Assembly: GCF_905147365.1 (NCBI RefSeq)
Contig: NC_056425.1
Span: forward strand, 10,609,501 to 10,673,500
Source of the DNA: Aricia agestis
Taxonomy: Eukaryota > Arthropoda > Insecta > Lepidoptera > Lycaenidae
Direction of reading: 5' to 3'
Length of the DNA: 64,000 nucleotides
Part shown: positions 41,520-53,314 of the stretch, in pieces
How positions within the stretch are numbered: position 1 is the first letter of the stretch
Layout of the letters: every line of letters starts with the position of its first letter
Position numbers and translations under genes: made by a program
Notes under the pieces: model-generated
Seen by the model: only the letters and a program-made list of their open reading frames with translations
What the model was told of the DNA's origin: nothing
The model's database searches: none

Positions 41520-42556
41520 AGTATTGATGTCCTGGCCCAGCCGGCCTAAGATGCGCAAACGAGAAAATCTCGAGATATCTCACTCTCGTGTGTAGTTATA
41601 TTGTCGATAATGACTTAATGTCAAAATCATTTTTTGACATTATGTCGCTAGATTTTGACGACAGATCTACACGAGAAAAATGAATGTCATGTTAGGATCA
41701 ATAGATATGAAGAGAAAAGCCATCAAACATCGAGAATACGTGTAGACAAAATTTTCTCGTTGGCGTATTCTAGAGGGGCAGGACTCAAAGTATCTCTATA
41801 CCGATCAAAAATCGGTTCGGCGCGCTACGCTTGGCTGATGCGTAGTATCGCGTAGTTCGATCTCACCTGCATCATCACTTCATATTATAAAACAAAGTCG
41901 CTTTTTTTGTTTATCCCTTTGTTCCCTTGAATCTTTAAAACTACGCAACGGATTTTGATGCGGTTTTCTTTAATAGATAGAGTGATTCAAGAGGAGGGTT
42001 TATAAGTATAATAACATTCATTAGATAGTGGAGAAACACTGTTATTTTTGGGGTTTCTAATCAAACGCAGGCTGAATCCTACGAGATTTATCAAAACAAT
42101 GTACTTAGTATTGTAGGTACACTATGAAATGGTCTACAGAAAACTTCGCGCTGTATCTAGTTATTCTATACTTTCCGATACTCATAAAGAGCGCGAAAGA
42201 AAGAGACAAGTGCTAGGTCAATGATCGTATTTCTCCACATTCCGCGCTATAGAGAGAACAATATAGATTTCGAAGTAAGGAAAAACACGTCGTGCTCTAA
42301 CGTCGTAACGGAAAGGTTTATAGTTGTAGTTAGGTCGGATTGCGTGCCTGGTGATTACAAACGGGAGACAGGGGTAGAAGTTAATGTGTTTTGTGTACAG
42401 CAAGAGAGCTTATATTTCTCTCAACCAAAATATAGTAGAGTATAACAAAACAATTTTATTAATAAAAAGTCGTAGCACTGAACGGGTCAATATTTTTATT
42501 TTTCGCAAAAAGGGTTTCAAAGTGTTTCGCGCGCGTATTAATATAACTATAGATAT

Positions 42557-43447
42557 GTTACGCTCAAATACCGAAATCGCTCAATGAGCGAAAAAAAGGC
42601 TCACAACGCGTTGTGGTCACAGTGAAACAGCCACGACGCGAAATTCGCGTCATGGCTCCAATGAAAACGGCCACGACGCGTTCTGGCAATCACAAAAAGA
42701 CCATAACGCGAAATTCTTGTCGTGGCTGATATATGCTATTCGTTTTTCTTGATTTGTTCTTGATTGATTAACCGTCCATAGGTATGGAAGATTATATTTG
42801 AATTACCACGCGTACTACAAAATATTTTTTGTTTTACTAAATCACTGCATAACGTGTTTATCATTATTATTTATAAAATATCCATAAGTCCATACCATAC
42901 GTACTAATATTATTATTACTGTATGTCTGGCGCAACGTAGTTGCGGGCATCAACTAGTAGTATTATATTAAAATTATAAAAATAAAGCTAAATTTTTATA
43001 ATTTATTAAGATTAGATTACCTTATATTAAAAAAAAAAAAACAACAACAAACAATAACACGTTGCGCCAGACAGGCAGACAGTAATAATATTAGCACGGA
43101 TATTATGGAACTATGGATATTTTCAAATAATAATGAAAAACACGTTAAGCAATGATTTAGTAGAAAAAAAATATTTTGTAGTACGCGTGGTAATTTAAAT
43201 ATAATCTTCCATACCTATGGACGATAAATCAATCAAGAACAAATCAAGAAGAAAAACGAATAGCATATCAGGCATCAGCCACGACACGAATTTCGCGTTA
43301 TGGTCTTTTTGTGATTGCCAGAACGCGTCGTGGCCGTTTTCATTAGAGCCACGACGCGAATTTCGCGTCGTGGCTGTTTCACTGTGACCACAACGCGTTG
43401 TGAGCCATTTTTTCGCTCATTGAGCGATTTCGGTCTTTGAGCGTAAC
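42557..43447. mobile_element. Foldback element, ~380-bp arms (duplication copy 1)
   Basis: The left arm 42557-42936 ('gttacgctcaaataccgaaa' ... 'gtctggcgcaacg') pairs with the right arm 43060-43447 ('cgttgcgccagac' ... 'ggtctttgagcgtaac'), separated by a ~120-bp AT-rich loop. Inside each arm are smaller palindromes: GCCACGACGCGAA/TTCGCGTCGTGGC and CCACAACGCGTTGTGG. No coding capacity. Superfamily unknown. Confidence 0.85.
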
Positions 43448-43767
43448 AGATACATATAATAAACGCCCCGTCAAAAATTTGCCCATGCAAAAGAAGCTAC
43501 TCTTTCAGCGCTGCTACTTTCACAGTGAACTGTATAAATGCCTTAGACTCAACATTTAAAAGACAGCTCCTACAAGTTTTATTTCTATACCATTGTAAGA
43601 CTTAGGTGCTTAGTAAAATTATTGTACACTCTAGATTCGATAGGTTAGATGTGAAAACTGAATGGGATTGATATAATGCACTGCTAAAGCCTCAACGGCA
43701 GATACAACTGCAGGCTGCAGCCGTCTACGGGTGCAGTTTTATCTGCCGTTGGCCAGTGCCATTCGTC

Positions 43768-44101
43768 TGTTAAGGGTCGATTCCGCAACGCGACGAGGCG
43801 AGGCGAGGCGCGGCGCGGCATACATTTGTATGGATTTGGCAGATTTCAATTGCGTGAGACCTCTTGCGAATCTGTCAAATCCATATAAATATAGAAATGC
43901 ATCCACGCATCGCGTTGCGGTCTGAATCAACCCTTAGGGTCAATTCAGACCGCAAGGCGACGCGTAGATGCATTTCTAAATTAGTATGGATTTGACAGAT
44001 TCGCAAGACGTCTCAAGCTGACGACATCTGTCAAATCCATACAAAAGGTCGCGTCTCGTCGCGCCTCGCCTCGTCACGTCGCGGTCTGAATCAACCCTTA
44101 G
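43768..44101. mobile_element. Two head-to-tail Harbinger-like MITEs sharing a TTA
   Basis: Copy a (43768-43935) starts 'aagggtcgattccgcaacgc' and ends 'gcggtctgaatcaaccctta'. Copy b (43936-44101) begins at that TTA with 'gggtcaattcagaccgcaag' and ends with the same 'gcggtctgaatcaaccctta'. Both contain 'tggatttgacagattcgcaa'-type inverted blocks. Repeated at 47241-47574. Confidence 0.75.
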
Positions 44102-44762
44102 AAGCCTAAGTGTAAAATAATAAATATTTTTATATACAGTAAAGTATAATAATATTATAATAGGGTTTTTTTTACCAATAATACGTAGTACCTTTTTAGT
44201 ACTCCTTATTAAATGTAAAATGTAAAACCTACAGACGTAATCTTAACTAGAATATAAAAAGATAAAATGCCAGTAAAATGAGTATGTCGTGTAAAGTCGA
44301 AAAGATTATTCTCTGTAGTAAAGTTAATGTAAGGGAATGTGAGGGTCACGTATACATGTGCGATAATGAAAATAGGCTTTAAGTTCTCAACAATAGACAA
44401 TATTATTGCTTGGGTGCGATAGCGAATTCTCACAATATAAACTTTAAGTTACGGAAAGTTTTTCTTTCAGAATAAACAATAGGACAATGTACATGTTTTC
44501 TATTAAATATATTGAATATCTTTGTTTTCCATCCAAGATAACAAGATTTCAACTATCTTTTTAAGTTATTTCTTTTTTAATATTTCAGAAAGGTCCTGAA
44601 TTTAAGAAATATTTCCTGTAATTATTCATCATATCATTTTATTCAGCTTTTATTGCGTATTTTAATATTCTAAGAAACTATCTAGTAAACGAGCAGGCGG
44701 AACACCTGTTTTCATCAAAATCAGTAGTATTAACGCAGTTTAGGGTAGTAGGTACTTCTGAT

Positions 44763-44991
44763 AAACCAGTTCGTCAACCCCGTTGCGCAGGAATTCGTTT
44801 ACCGCGCGGCGCGGGAACTGTACGTTTTCCGGTATAAAAAGTGTCCTCTGTCCTTTCCACAACCAAACCTTTTTAACCAAAGTATCTCTACCAAATTTCA
44901 GCAAAATCGGTTCAGAGGTTTGGGCGTGAAGAGGAACAAACAGACAGAGAGACTGACAGACACACTTTCGCATTTATATTATTAGTATGGA
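44763..44991 (-). mobile_element. Helitron H1 copy (in duplication copy 2)
   Basis: Second copy of 41291-41519, differing at one base (44848). Confidence 0.7.
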
Positions 44992-46028
44992 AGTATTGAT
45001 GTCCTGGCCCAGCCGGCCTAAGATGCGCAAACGAGAAAATCTCGAGATATCTCACTCTCGTGTGTAGTTATATTGTCGATAATGACTTAATGTCAAAATC
45101 ATTTTTTGACATTATGTCGCTAGATTTTGACGACAGATCTACACGAGAAAAATGAATGTCATGTTAGGATCAATAGATATGAAGAGAAAAGCCATCAAAC
45201 ATCGAGAATACGTGTAGACAAAATTTTCTCGTTGGCGTATTCTAGAGGGGCAGGACTCAAAGTATCTCTATACCGATCAAAAATCGGTTCGGCGCGCTAC
45301 GCTTGGCTGATGCGTAGTATCGCGTAGTTCGATCTCACCTGCATCATCACTTCATATTATAAAACAAAGTCGCTTTTTTTGTTTATCCCTTTGTTCCCTT
45401 GAATCTTTAAAACTACGCAACGGATTTTGATGCGGTTTTCTTTAATAGATAGAGTGATTCAAGAGGAGGGTTTATAAGTATAATAACATTCATTAGATAG
45501 TGGAGAAACACTGTTATTTTTGGGGTTTCTAATCAAACGCAGGCTGAATCCTACGAGATTTATCAAAACAATGTACTTAGTATTGTAGGTACACTATGAA
45601 ATGGTCTACAGAAAACTTCGCGCTGTATCTAGTTATTCTATACTTTCCGATACTCATAAAGAGCGCGAAAGAAAGAGACAAGTGCTAGGTCAATGATCGT
45701 ATTTCTCCACATTCCGCGCTATAGAGAGAACAATATAGATTTCGAAGTAAGGAAAAACACGTCGTGCTCTAACGTCGTAACGGAAAGGTTTATAGTTGTA
45801 GTTAGGTCGGATTGCGTGCCTGGTGATTACAAACGGGAGACAGGGGTAGAAGTTAATGTGTTTTGTGTACAGCAAGAGAGCTTATATTTCTCTCAACCAA
45901 AATATAGTAGAGTATAACAAAACAATTTTATTAATAAAAAGTCGTAGCACTGAACGGGTCAATATTTTTATTTTTCGCAAAAAGGGTTTCAAAGTGTTTC
46001 GCGCGCGTATTAATATAACTATAGATAT

Positions 46029-46920
46029 GTTACGCTCAAATACCGAAATCGCTCAATGAGCGAAAAAAAGGCTCACAACGCGTTGTGGTCACAGTGAAAC
46101 AGCCACGACGCGAAATTCGCGTCATGGCTCCAATGAAAACGGCCACGACGCGTTCTGGCAATCACAAAAAGACCATAACGCGAAATTCTTGTCGTGGCTG
46201 ATATATGCTATTCGTTTTTCTTGATTTGTTCTTGATTGATTAACCGTCCATAGGTATGGAAGATTATATTTGAATTACCACGCGTACTACAAAATATTTT
46301 TTGTTTTACTAAATCACTGCATAACGTGTTTATCATTATTATTTATAAAATATCCATAAGTCCATACCATACGTACTAATATTATTATTACTGTATGTCT
46401 GGCGCAACGTAGTTGCGGGCATCAACTAGTAGTATTATATTAAAATTATAAAAATAAAGCTAAATTTTTATAATTTATTAAGATTAGATTACCTTATATT
46501 AAAAAAAAAAAAAACAACAACAAACAATAACACGTTGCGCCAGACAGGCAGACAGTAATAATATTAGCACGGATATTATGGAACTATGGATATTTTCAAA
46601 TAATAATGAAAAACACGTTAAGCAATGATTTAGTAGAAAAAAAATATTTTGTAGTACGCGTGGTAATTTAAATATAATCTTCCATACCTATGGACGATAA
46701 ATCAATCAAGAACAAATCAAGAAGAAAAACGAATAGCATATCAGGCATCAGCCACGACACGAATTTCGCGTTATGGTCTTTTTGTGATTGCCAGAACGCG
46801 TCGTGGCCGTTTTCATTAGAGCCACGACGCGAATTTCGCGTCGTGGCTGTTTCACTGTGACCACAACGCGTTGTGAGCCATTTTTTCGCTCATTGAGCGA
46901 TTTCGGTCTTTGAGCGTAAC
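46029..46920. mobile_element. Foldback element (duplication copy 2)
   Basis: Second copy of 42557-43447, with arms at 46029-46408 and 46533-46920 and one extra A in the loop. Confidence 0.85.
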
Positions 46921-47240
46921 AGATACATATAATAAACGCCCCGTCAAAAATTTGCCCATGCAAAAGAAGCTACTCTTTCAGCGCTGCTACTTTCACAGTG
47001 AACTGTATAAATGCCTTAGACTCAACATTTAAAAGACAGCTCCTACAAGTTTTATTTCTATACCATTGTAAGACTTAGGTGCTTAGTAAAATTATTGTAC
47101 ACTCTAGATTCGATAGGTTAGATGTGAAAACTGAATGGGATTGATATAATGCACTGCTAAAGCCTCAACGGCAGATACAACTGCAGGCTGCAGCCGTCTA
47201 CGGGTGCAGTTTTATCTGCCGTTGGCCAGTGCCATTCGTC

Positions 47241-47574
47241 TGTTAAGGGTCGATTCCGCAACGCGACGAGGCGAGGCGAGGCGCGGCGCGGCATACATTT
47301 GTATGGATTTGGCAGATTTCAATTGCGTGAGACCTCTTGCGAATCTGTCAAATCCATATAAATATAGAAATGCATCCACGCATCGCGTTGCGGTCTGAAT
47401 CAACCCTTAGGGTCAATTCAGACCGCAAGGCGACGCGTAGATGCATTTCTAAATTAGTATGGATTTGACAGATTCGCAAGACGTCTCAAGCTGACGACAT
47501 CTGTCAAATCCATACAAAAGGTCGCGTCTCGTCGCGCCTCGCCTCGTCACGTCGCGGTCTGAATCAACCCTTAG
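47241..47574. mobile_element. Tandem Harbinger-like MITE pair (duplication copy 2)
   Basis: Second copy of 43768-44101. Confidence 0.75.
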
Positions 47575-48382
47575 AAGCCTAAGTGTAAAATAATAAATAT
47601 TTTTATATACAGTAAAGTATAATAATATTATAATAGGGTTTTTTTTACCAATAATACGTAGTACCTTTTTAGTACTCCTTATTAAATGTAAAATGTAAAA
47701 CCTACAGACGTAATCTTAACTAGAATATAAAAAGATAAAATGCCAGTAAAATGAGTATGTCGTGTAAAGTCGAAAAGATTATTCTCTGTAGTAAAGTTAA
47801 TGTAAGGGAATGTGAGGGTCACGTATACATGTGCGATAATGAAAATAGGCTTTAAGTTCTCAACAATAGACAATATTATTGCTTGGGTGCGATAGCGAAT
47901 TCTCACAATATAAACTTTAAGTTACGGAAAGTTTTTCTTTCAGAATAAACAATAGGACAATGTACATGTTTTCTATTAAATATATTGAATATCTTTGTTT
48001 TCCATCCAAGATAACAAGATTTCAACTATCTTTTTAAGTTATTTCTTTTTTAATATTTCAGAAAGGTCCTGAATTTAAGAAATATTTCCTGTAATTATTC
48101 ATCATATCATTTTATTCAGCTTTTATTGCGTATTTTAATATTCTAAGAAACTATCTAGTAAACGAGCAGGCGGAACACCTGTTTTCATCAAAATCAGTTT
48201 AGTCGGTTGTACCTAATTTTGATTATAATTGCGAAAGTGTGTATGTCTGTCTATCTGTTACGTCTTCGCGCTTAAACCGCCGCGACGCGACATACTTGAC
48301 CCCAATCAACTCAAACTCAAAAATTTCTTAATTTAAAACAGAAATTTCTACAGACTCTTTACCGTTATGTCTACGTTACACC

Positions 48383-48458
48383 TAAGGGTTAATTCAGACC
48401 GCAACGCGACGAGGCGAGGCGAGGCGCGGCATAAGTTTGTATGGATTTGACAGATCTG
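48383..48458. mobile_element. Truncated MITE of the 'gggtcaattcagaccgc' family
   Basis: 'taagggttaattcagaccgc', 'gacgaggcgaggcgaggcgc' and 'tggatttgacagatc' match the start of 43768-43860; the remainder is missing. Confidence 0.65.
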
Positions 48459-49384
48459 GGGGCACGGCAGTGCCCCCTCCAAGTCGAGCAAAAAAGCGGC
48501 ACGGCCGTACTATCCTTTTCTCGAACCAATTCAGGCTCTTTTTGACCCCCTATAACTTCGTTGTGGATTAACCAATAAGCCTGAATTTTCAGTTGTTAAG
48601 CAAGCATTGTATAAACATGGTATATTTAAAATTTTATTCAAGTTGCACCAGTAGTTTAAGAACTGTAACTTGTTAAAGTTTCTTAATTTTGTCACTGACT
48701 GACTGACTTCAAACTGACCGATCACCAAAAGTCTAAGGCACTTCTAGCAGACATAGAACCTTCAAATTTAGAATATAAATATTTTTTTTGTTTTTTTTTC
48801 GTAAAATAAAAAAAAAAATAACTTTAAAAACGGGTACAATCCGGTACAAACGATACTCTTCCAGATGGCATCATTGAAATTCCGGTATCTTTATGTCGGT
48901 TGCTAAGCAAATTTTACCACCCCCCCATTTCTACCCTATTGAGGTACAAACGATTTTAATTGCGGTACAATCGGGTACACTCCGGGTACAATCGAATGAC
49001 ATACATAAAAATCATTTACCTTGAACTCGGTTGCTAACTTCACATAGGTTTTTTACGCTAGAGCCAGCATCAGCACAGACAGTAAACAAAATGTTTAGTT
49101 CGATGTTTGACAACGTTTCTGCTAATATTATGATATGACGCGCGTTACATGTCGGCTTATTTACTGTATATGCTACGCCCTCTGCCCCGACCTTTGAGTT
49201 ATATTCCCTATTTCATCCCAGTACCGCATAATCGCTGTGGTTCTGTACATGTTATGTCTATACTAAATAATTTTATACCACTTGGCAACTGAAACAACGC
49301 CCGTGACACACTGGGCAGATTCAGATAACATTGTTATTGAGAAAATATAGAAGGCGTAAAAAAACACGGTTGTAGGGTTAAAGT
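48459..49384. repeat. Unclassified repeat-like sequence
   Basis: 'gcacggcagtgccccctcca' and 'agtcgagcaaaaaagcggca' have the look of a lepidopteran dispersed repeat. Several 'ggtaca(a/c)..cg' words lie at 48830-49000. 49060-49160 ('agccagcatcagcacagaca') loosely echoes 59030-59075. No gene. Confidence 0.35.
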
Positions 49385-49570
49385 ATTTTTTTCAAAAATA
49401 CGTTTATCGCACGAGAACCATACCTTTTGCCGAGATTAAAAGTATCCCGTGTCTGTTCCCGGGACTCAAATTATCTCCAACCAAATTTAATCAAAATCGG
49501 TTCAGTGGTTTGGGCGTGAAGGGGTAACAGACAGACAGACACACATTCGCATTTATAATATTAGTAAGGA
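49385..49570 (-). mobile_element. Helitron H1 copy, 3' end missing
   Basis: 'cgtttatcgcacgagaacca', 'ctgttcccgggactcaaatt', 'gtttgggcgtgaaggggtaa' and 'ttcgcatttataatattagt', minus orientation. Confidence 0.7.
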
Positions 49571-49979
49571 TGTATAATATCAATTCGCAATACTATATAC
49601 TATACAGTATAAATATATACCATATTTATTTAATTTATTGTAGCATGCTGTTTGATAGTAAATGGACTGAAAACAAGGAACGAAGCTCACAGCATCCAGC
49701 ATCGCACTCAGAAACATTTAATGTTAACTTAGTTTAAATTTAATGAGCAAAAAGACAGAAAAGTAGGCAAATCATTTAATTAGTTAAATTAAAGATAAGC
49801 GATCGCTTAATGTCACTGAGTCCATTGATCTTGCATTTTAATGCAAAACGGGGTATTTTCTCTACGGGAGTGTAGGTCGGCATATTTTCTTGTATTAATT
49901 CTTCAAGACCCATAAGAGCACCGGTGATCGCGACAACAATAGAATACAATAGCATTTCCTGGAAACTGTGATCGAAGTA
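49571..49979. other. No recognisable gene
   Basis: AT-rich sequence; nothing identified. Confidence 0.4.
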
Positions 49980-49982
49980 TTA

Positions 49983-50191
49983 AGCTTCGGCCAAACCTAC
50001 GCGACCAAAGCGACTGAGAAGCGGGAGCGTCTGCAACGCGGGACGTTCGCGTCGGCAGAGCAAGAATAATCTACGGTTTCGCATCGTATGTCCCGCAGCT
50101 GGTGTGCACACTAGTATAGCGTTGCAGACGCTCCCGTCCCGCGTCCCGCTCGCGGCCCGCGTTACTGACGCGTATAGGTTTGGCCGACGCC
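49983..50191. mobile_element. TTA-flanked MITE with GC-rich arms
   Basis: 'agcttcggccaaacctacgc' pairs with 'cgtataggtttggccgacgc', and internal 'gcgggagcgtctgcaacgc' pairs with 'gcgttgcagacgctcccg'. TTA at both borders (49980-49982, 50192-50194). Likely Harbinger-like. Confidence 0.7.
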
Positions 50192-50418
50192 TTAATCTTG
50201 AGGTCAAACTTTAGGCCCCAATTTGAGGCAGACCGTAATTAATCTCATAAGCCAATTAGCCATAATCCACCCTCACCAATTTGGAACTCCAATTTTGTGA
50301 AATAAATTACAATTCTGACATCGTTTCATAAACATGTCGAATCTTAGAGATTTGAAGACTTAAAAAAATCTTACATAATATTTACAATTTTAGGTGGCGC
50401 ACTCCAGATACTTTTTTT

Positions 50419-50523
50419 TGTTAGCCTATACTATCCCACTGCTGGGCAAAGGCCCACTTATCTCGCTCCAGCGCCACCGTTGGCCTGCCCGGCTGGTACT
50501 CCTCCAGCTCATCGCACCATCTT
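50419..50523 (-). repeat. Fragment of a LINE 3' region
   Basis: 'cccactgctgggcaaaggcc' is a motif common at the 3' end of insect LINEs. An opposite-strand copy of the same motif lies at 52552-52605 ('ggcctttgcccagcagtggg'). Confidence 0.5.
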
Positions 50524-50963
50524 CAGACTAATATTAATAATTAATTAAGATTAAAAAAAAGCCCCATACGTAATATAATATTTTGTCAAAATGTTTGTTA
50601 TAGAAGTTTAGATGTGGTTTAATCATTAATTGTCTCTGACCGTTACTGAAAGGGCAAAAGCGCATATTATTATTAACTAAAATATTATCATTTTATGTAC
50701 CATCAAAAATAAATATTCAATGGCAGATGGCGCTAATAGTACATACAGTAAATAAGCTGACCAAAATCCGACATGTTGCACACGTCAAAACAGAATATAC
50801 ATAAAGTAGAAACTTTGTCAAAATATGTCGAACAAAAATTTTGTTTACCGCCTGTGCTGTGGCCTGTGGCATTACAGTAATAATATTATATTCTATTGTC
50901 ATTATAATGATAATTAACTTATAATTGTAACACTTTAAAATATACAAAATGTAAAATAGCGTC
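50524..50963. other. AT-rich spacer
   Basis: No recognised feature. Confidence 0.4.
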
Positions 50964-51210
50964 TAAAGGTGATCGCACATATTTTATCAGCACGCACGCG
51001 GCGAACGCGCGGCATTTTAGAATTTGTTGTATGAAATGATGACGTGAAACCTATTACATTCGTCCGCAGTCCGCACCGTACGCACCGCATTTTTTTTAAA
51101 TAATTTATTTAATTTATTTTAATAATTTATGCATTTCGTGTACTATGCGGTGCGTTCGACGCGTACGTACGTCGCGTAAGGTGCTGACAAAATATGTGCG
51201 ATCAACTTTA
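50964..51210. mobile_element. MITE with 'taaaggtgatcgcacatatt' termini
   Basis: The left 30 bp pair with the right 30 bp (complement of TAAAGTTGATCGCACATATT) with two or three mismatches. The arms continue with GCACGCACGCGGCG/CGTCGCGT. 247 bp. Confidence 0.75.
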
Positions 51211-52143
51211 TTTTCTCGAATTCTGTGCAAAGTGAATCAAAGGGTAAGTTTGTGAACTATAATTACAAACGTTCCGAAACAATGAACACGATACAAGGGG
51301 CTTCCAACTCTGTATATAATTAGCGCCTTTTTACCCGACTTCATCATGAGGGTTATGTTTTTAGTGTATACTCCATGGCCTTACACACTAATGGGGTATA
51401 AGAGCACTGCAGGAAGTAAGAGAGTGCTTCTGAGTGATTATTATATATGAATATTATATTATGTTGCCACGTCTTGCCACTATTTATCGTCGTAACCAGC
51501 TAGCTATAGTCACCGAAACTGATGTAGGAAACATTATATTTTATCAAAACTAAATTAAGGAAAAGGAACTAAAAGTAAGAGCGTAGACTGTAGAGCACAT
51601 GAAATTGATTCATTCAATACTCATTCATTCAATATTTAGGGTTATTTTACGTTACATTGATCGTGATTTGTCAGAGCTTAGCTTGCCATAACCCGAATAA
51701 ATTATGGGTGTACCATCTGCCTATGAATCAATAGTACGTTTTCAATTAAACAACATTAAAATAAAGTTGCGACCTCCATTATGTCACTGTGCTTAAAAAT
51801 AACAATTTCCGTAATTCCCTTTGATAACCTAACAATGAAATCTTTGGAGTCGTCGATTGATATTCAATAAAGTTATTTTTTCTCGAACTCGACGATAAAA
51901 CGTGATGAATATTTGAGGGGTTGTCTTCCCCGGGTCTAAAATGAGTAAAGTTGTTTGAGGACCCCGACTTATTATGCAGAAAAGATGGCCCGAGGAGTTC
52001 TGCTGAAATATTAGAATAATAATCATTGAATGACTAGATAAAGCCCGCTACTTCGTTTTTGAAATGCGGATTATAAAAGTCTGTTGCATTTGTATTATGA
52101 AATTAGTTCCGTCTAAATTGGTTTAGTTTATTACTTCCTTTAA
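51211..52143. other. No recognisable gene
   Basis: AT-rich. 51660-51735 contains pieces like the MITE-6 end ('accatctgcctatgaatcaa') and the block at 9280-9320. Otherwise nothing. Confidence 0.4.
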
Positions 52144-52162
52144 TATTATATACTAACACTAA

Positions 52163-52532
52163 TACTAGCTGTCCCGGCAAACGTTGTTTTGGTGTATCGA
52201 GTAATTGTAATAAAATTTGGTAAAAATCAGCAATGCCGTTTCGGAGGAGTACGGTAACTAACATTGTGACACGAGAATTTTTATATACGACGAGCTTTTG
52301 CCCGCGGCTTCGCTCGCGTTAAGAAGTATTATTATATACAAACTTTCATCCCCTATTTGAACCCCTTGGGGTTGGAATTTACCAAAATCCTTTCTTAGCG
52401 GATGCCTACGTCATAACATCTACCTGCATGCCAAATTTCAGTCCGATCCGTCCAGTGGTTTGGGCTGTGCGTTGATAGATCACTATGTCAATCAGTCAGT
52501 CAGTCACCTTTGAGTTTTATATATACAGATAA
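52163..52532 (-). mobile_element. Two stacked Helitron-like fragments
   Basis: 'ctagctgtcccggcaaacgt' (52165) starts one family. 'cgagcttttgcccgcggctt' (52291) starts another, whose body ('tttcttagcggatgcctacg', 'ggtttgggctgtgcgttgat', 'atgtcaatcagtcagtcagt') recurs at 59675-59830. Confidence 0.55.
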
Positions 52533-52551
52533 TTAATATAAATGCCAAAAA

Positions 52552-52605
52552 CTCTGGGGGAGGCCTTTGCCCAGCAGTGGGACAGCATAGGCTAATTTAA
52601 AAAAA
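52552..52605 (+). repeat. Short LINE 3'-end fragment
   Basis: 'gggaggcctttgcccagcag' through 'cataggctaatttaaaaaaa' matches, inverted, 50430-50460. Confidence 0.5.
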
Positions 52606-53137
52606 TACTTGAGTCCCGGGAAAGGACATAGAATACTTTTATATCGGAAAGAATTACTTATTCCATACTTTCATATACGCATTAAATATTCTGAGCTACT
52701 GTGTATTATTGTTTTCCATTATCCTGAATTGAAATGAATTGTTTTGATAGCAATTTCCTTAGCAGGATATTACTATTGAGGACTGTTATTATGATTACAA
52801 AGTATAAGTATAGATACTTAAGTAAATTAACTATATTGCCCATTATTTTTGAAGTGAAAACTTCTTTAGCGGCGTTGAGCACTTTTGTGGGATGGGTAAA
52901 AACTGTGAAACCCGCGTCAGATTCTCGTGCTGATCGAAAAACCGTAAGACGGTTGGAGAGTAGTGTTGTAACATCGAACTCGATTAATCGAACAATCGTT
53001 TTTTTTCGATTGTCGATATTTTAATCGATTGTAAAGGGTTTCGATTACTTAATTAAAAAAATCGATTTTTTAAAAATCGATTTTCATATAAAATGTGTTA
53101 AAAATTTAATCGATTGTAAGAAAATTACGACTATTAC
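52606..53137. other. No recognisable gene
   Basis: The plus-strand reading frame 52734-53024 has no family likeness. The segment 52980-53120 is a low-complexity run of 'aatcgatt' words. Confidence 0.4.
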
Positions 53138-53314
53138 AATCAATCAATCAATCAATCAATCATTTATTTGCATTAAAAGTGGTACATTAGATGTTCACAT
53201 AAGTTCATTGGTCAGGTCTTACACTTTTAACTATGAAGATAGCATGCAAATATTTTAAAAGTCTAACAACATTTAACTAATAATACAAGGCAGTCTGTGT
53301 GAAAATATTCAGAA

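Larger units (their letters stand above)
41270..44724. repeat. 3.46-kb tandem duplication, copy 1
   Basis: 41270-44724 matches 44742-48197 base for base at an offset of 3472-3473. I found only two differences: A/C at 41376 versus 44848, and an A-run of 13 (43029-43041) versus 14. It contains, in order, an H1 Helitron, a small palindromic region, a 0.9-kb foldback element, a tandem Harbinger-type MITE pair and AT-rich sequence. No gene is included. Confidence 0.93.
44742..48197. repeat. 3.46-kb tandem duplication, copy 2
   Basis: Direct repeat of 41270-44724 with the same internal order. The 17 bases between copies (44725-44741, 'tagtattaacgcagttt') include 14 (tagtattaacgcag) absent after the end of copy 2, where 'cag' runs straight into 'tttag'. 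Confidence 0.93.

Noticed and set aside
41655..47403. Pairs of identical short reading frames at 3472-3473-base spacing
   Set aside because: They are identical only because the DNA is a tandem duplication; none has a recognisable domain.
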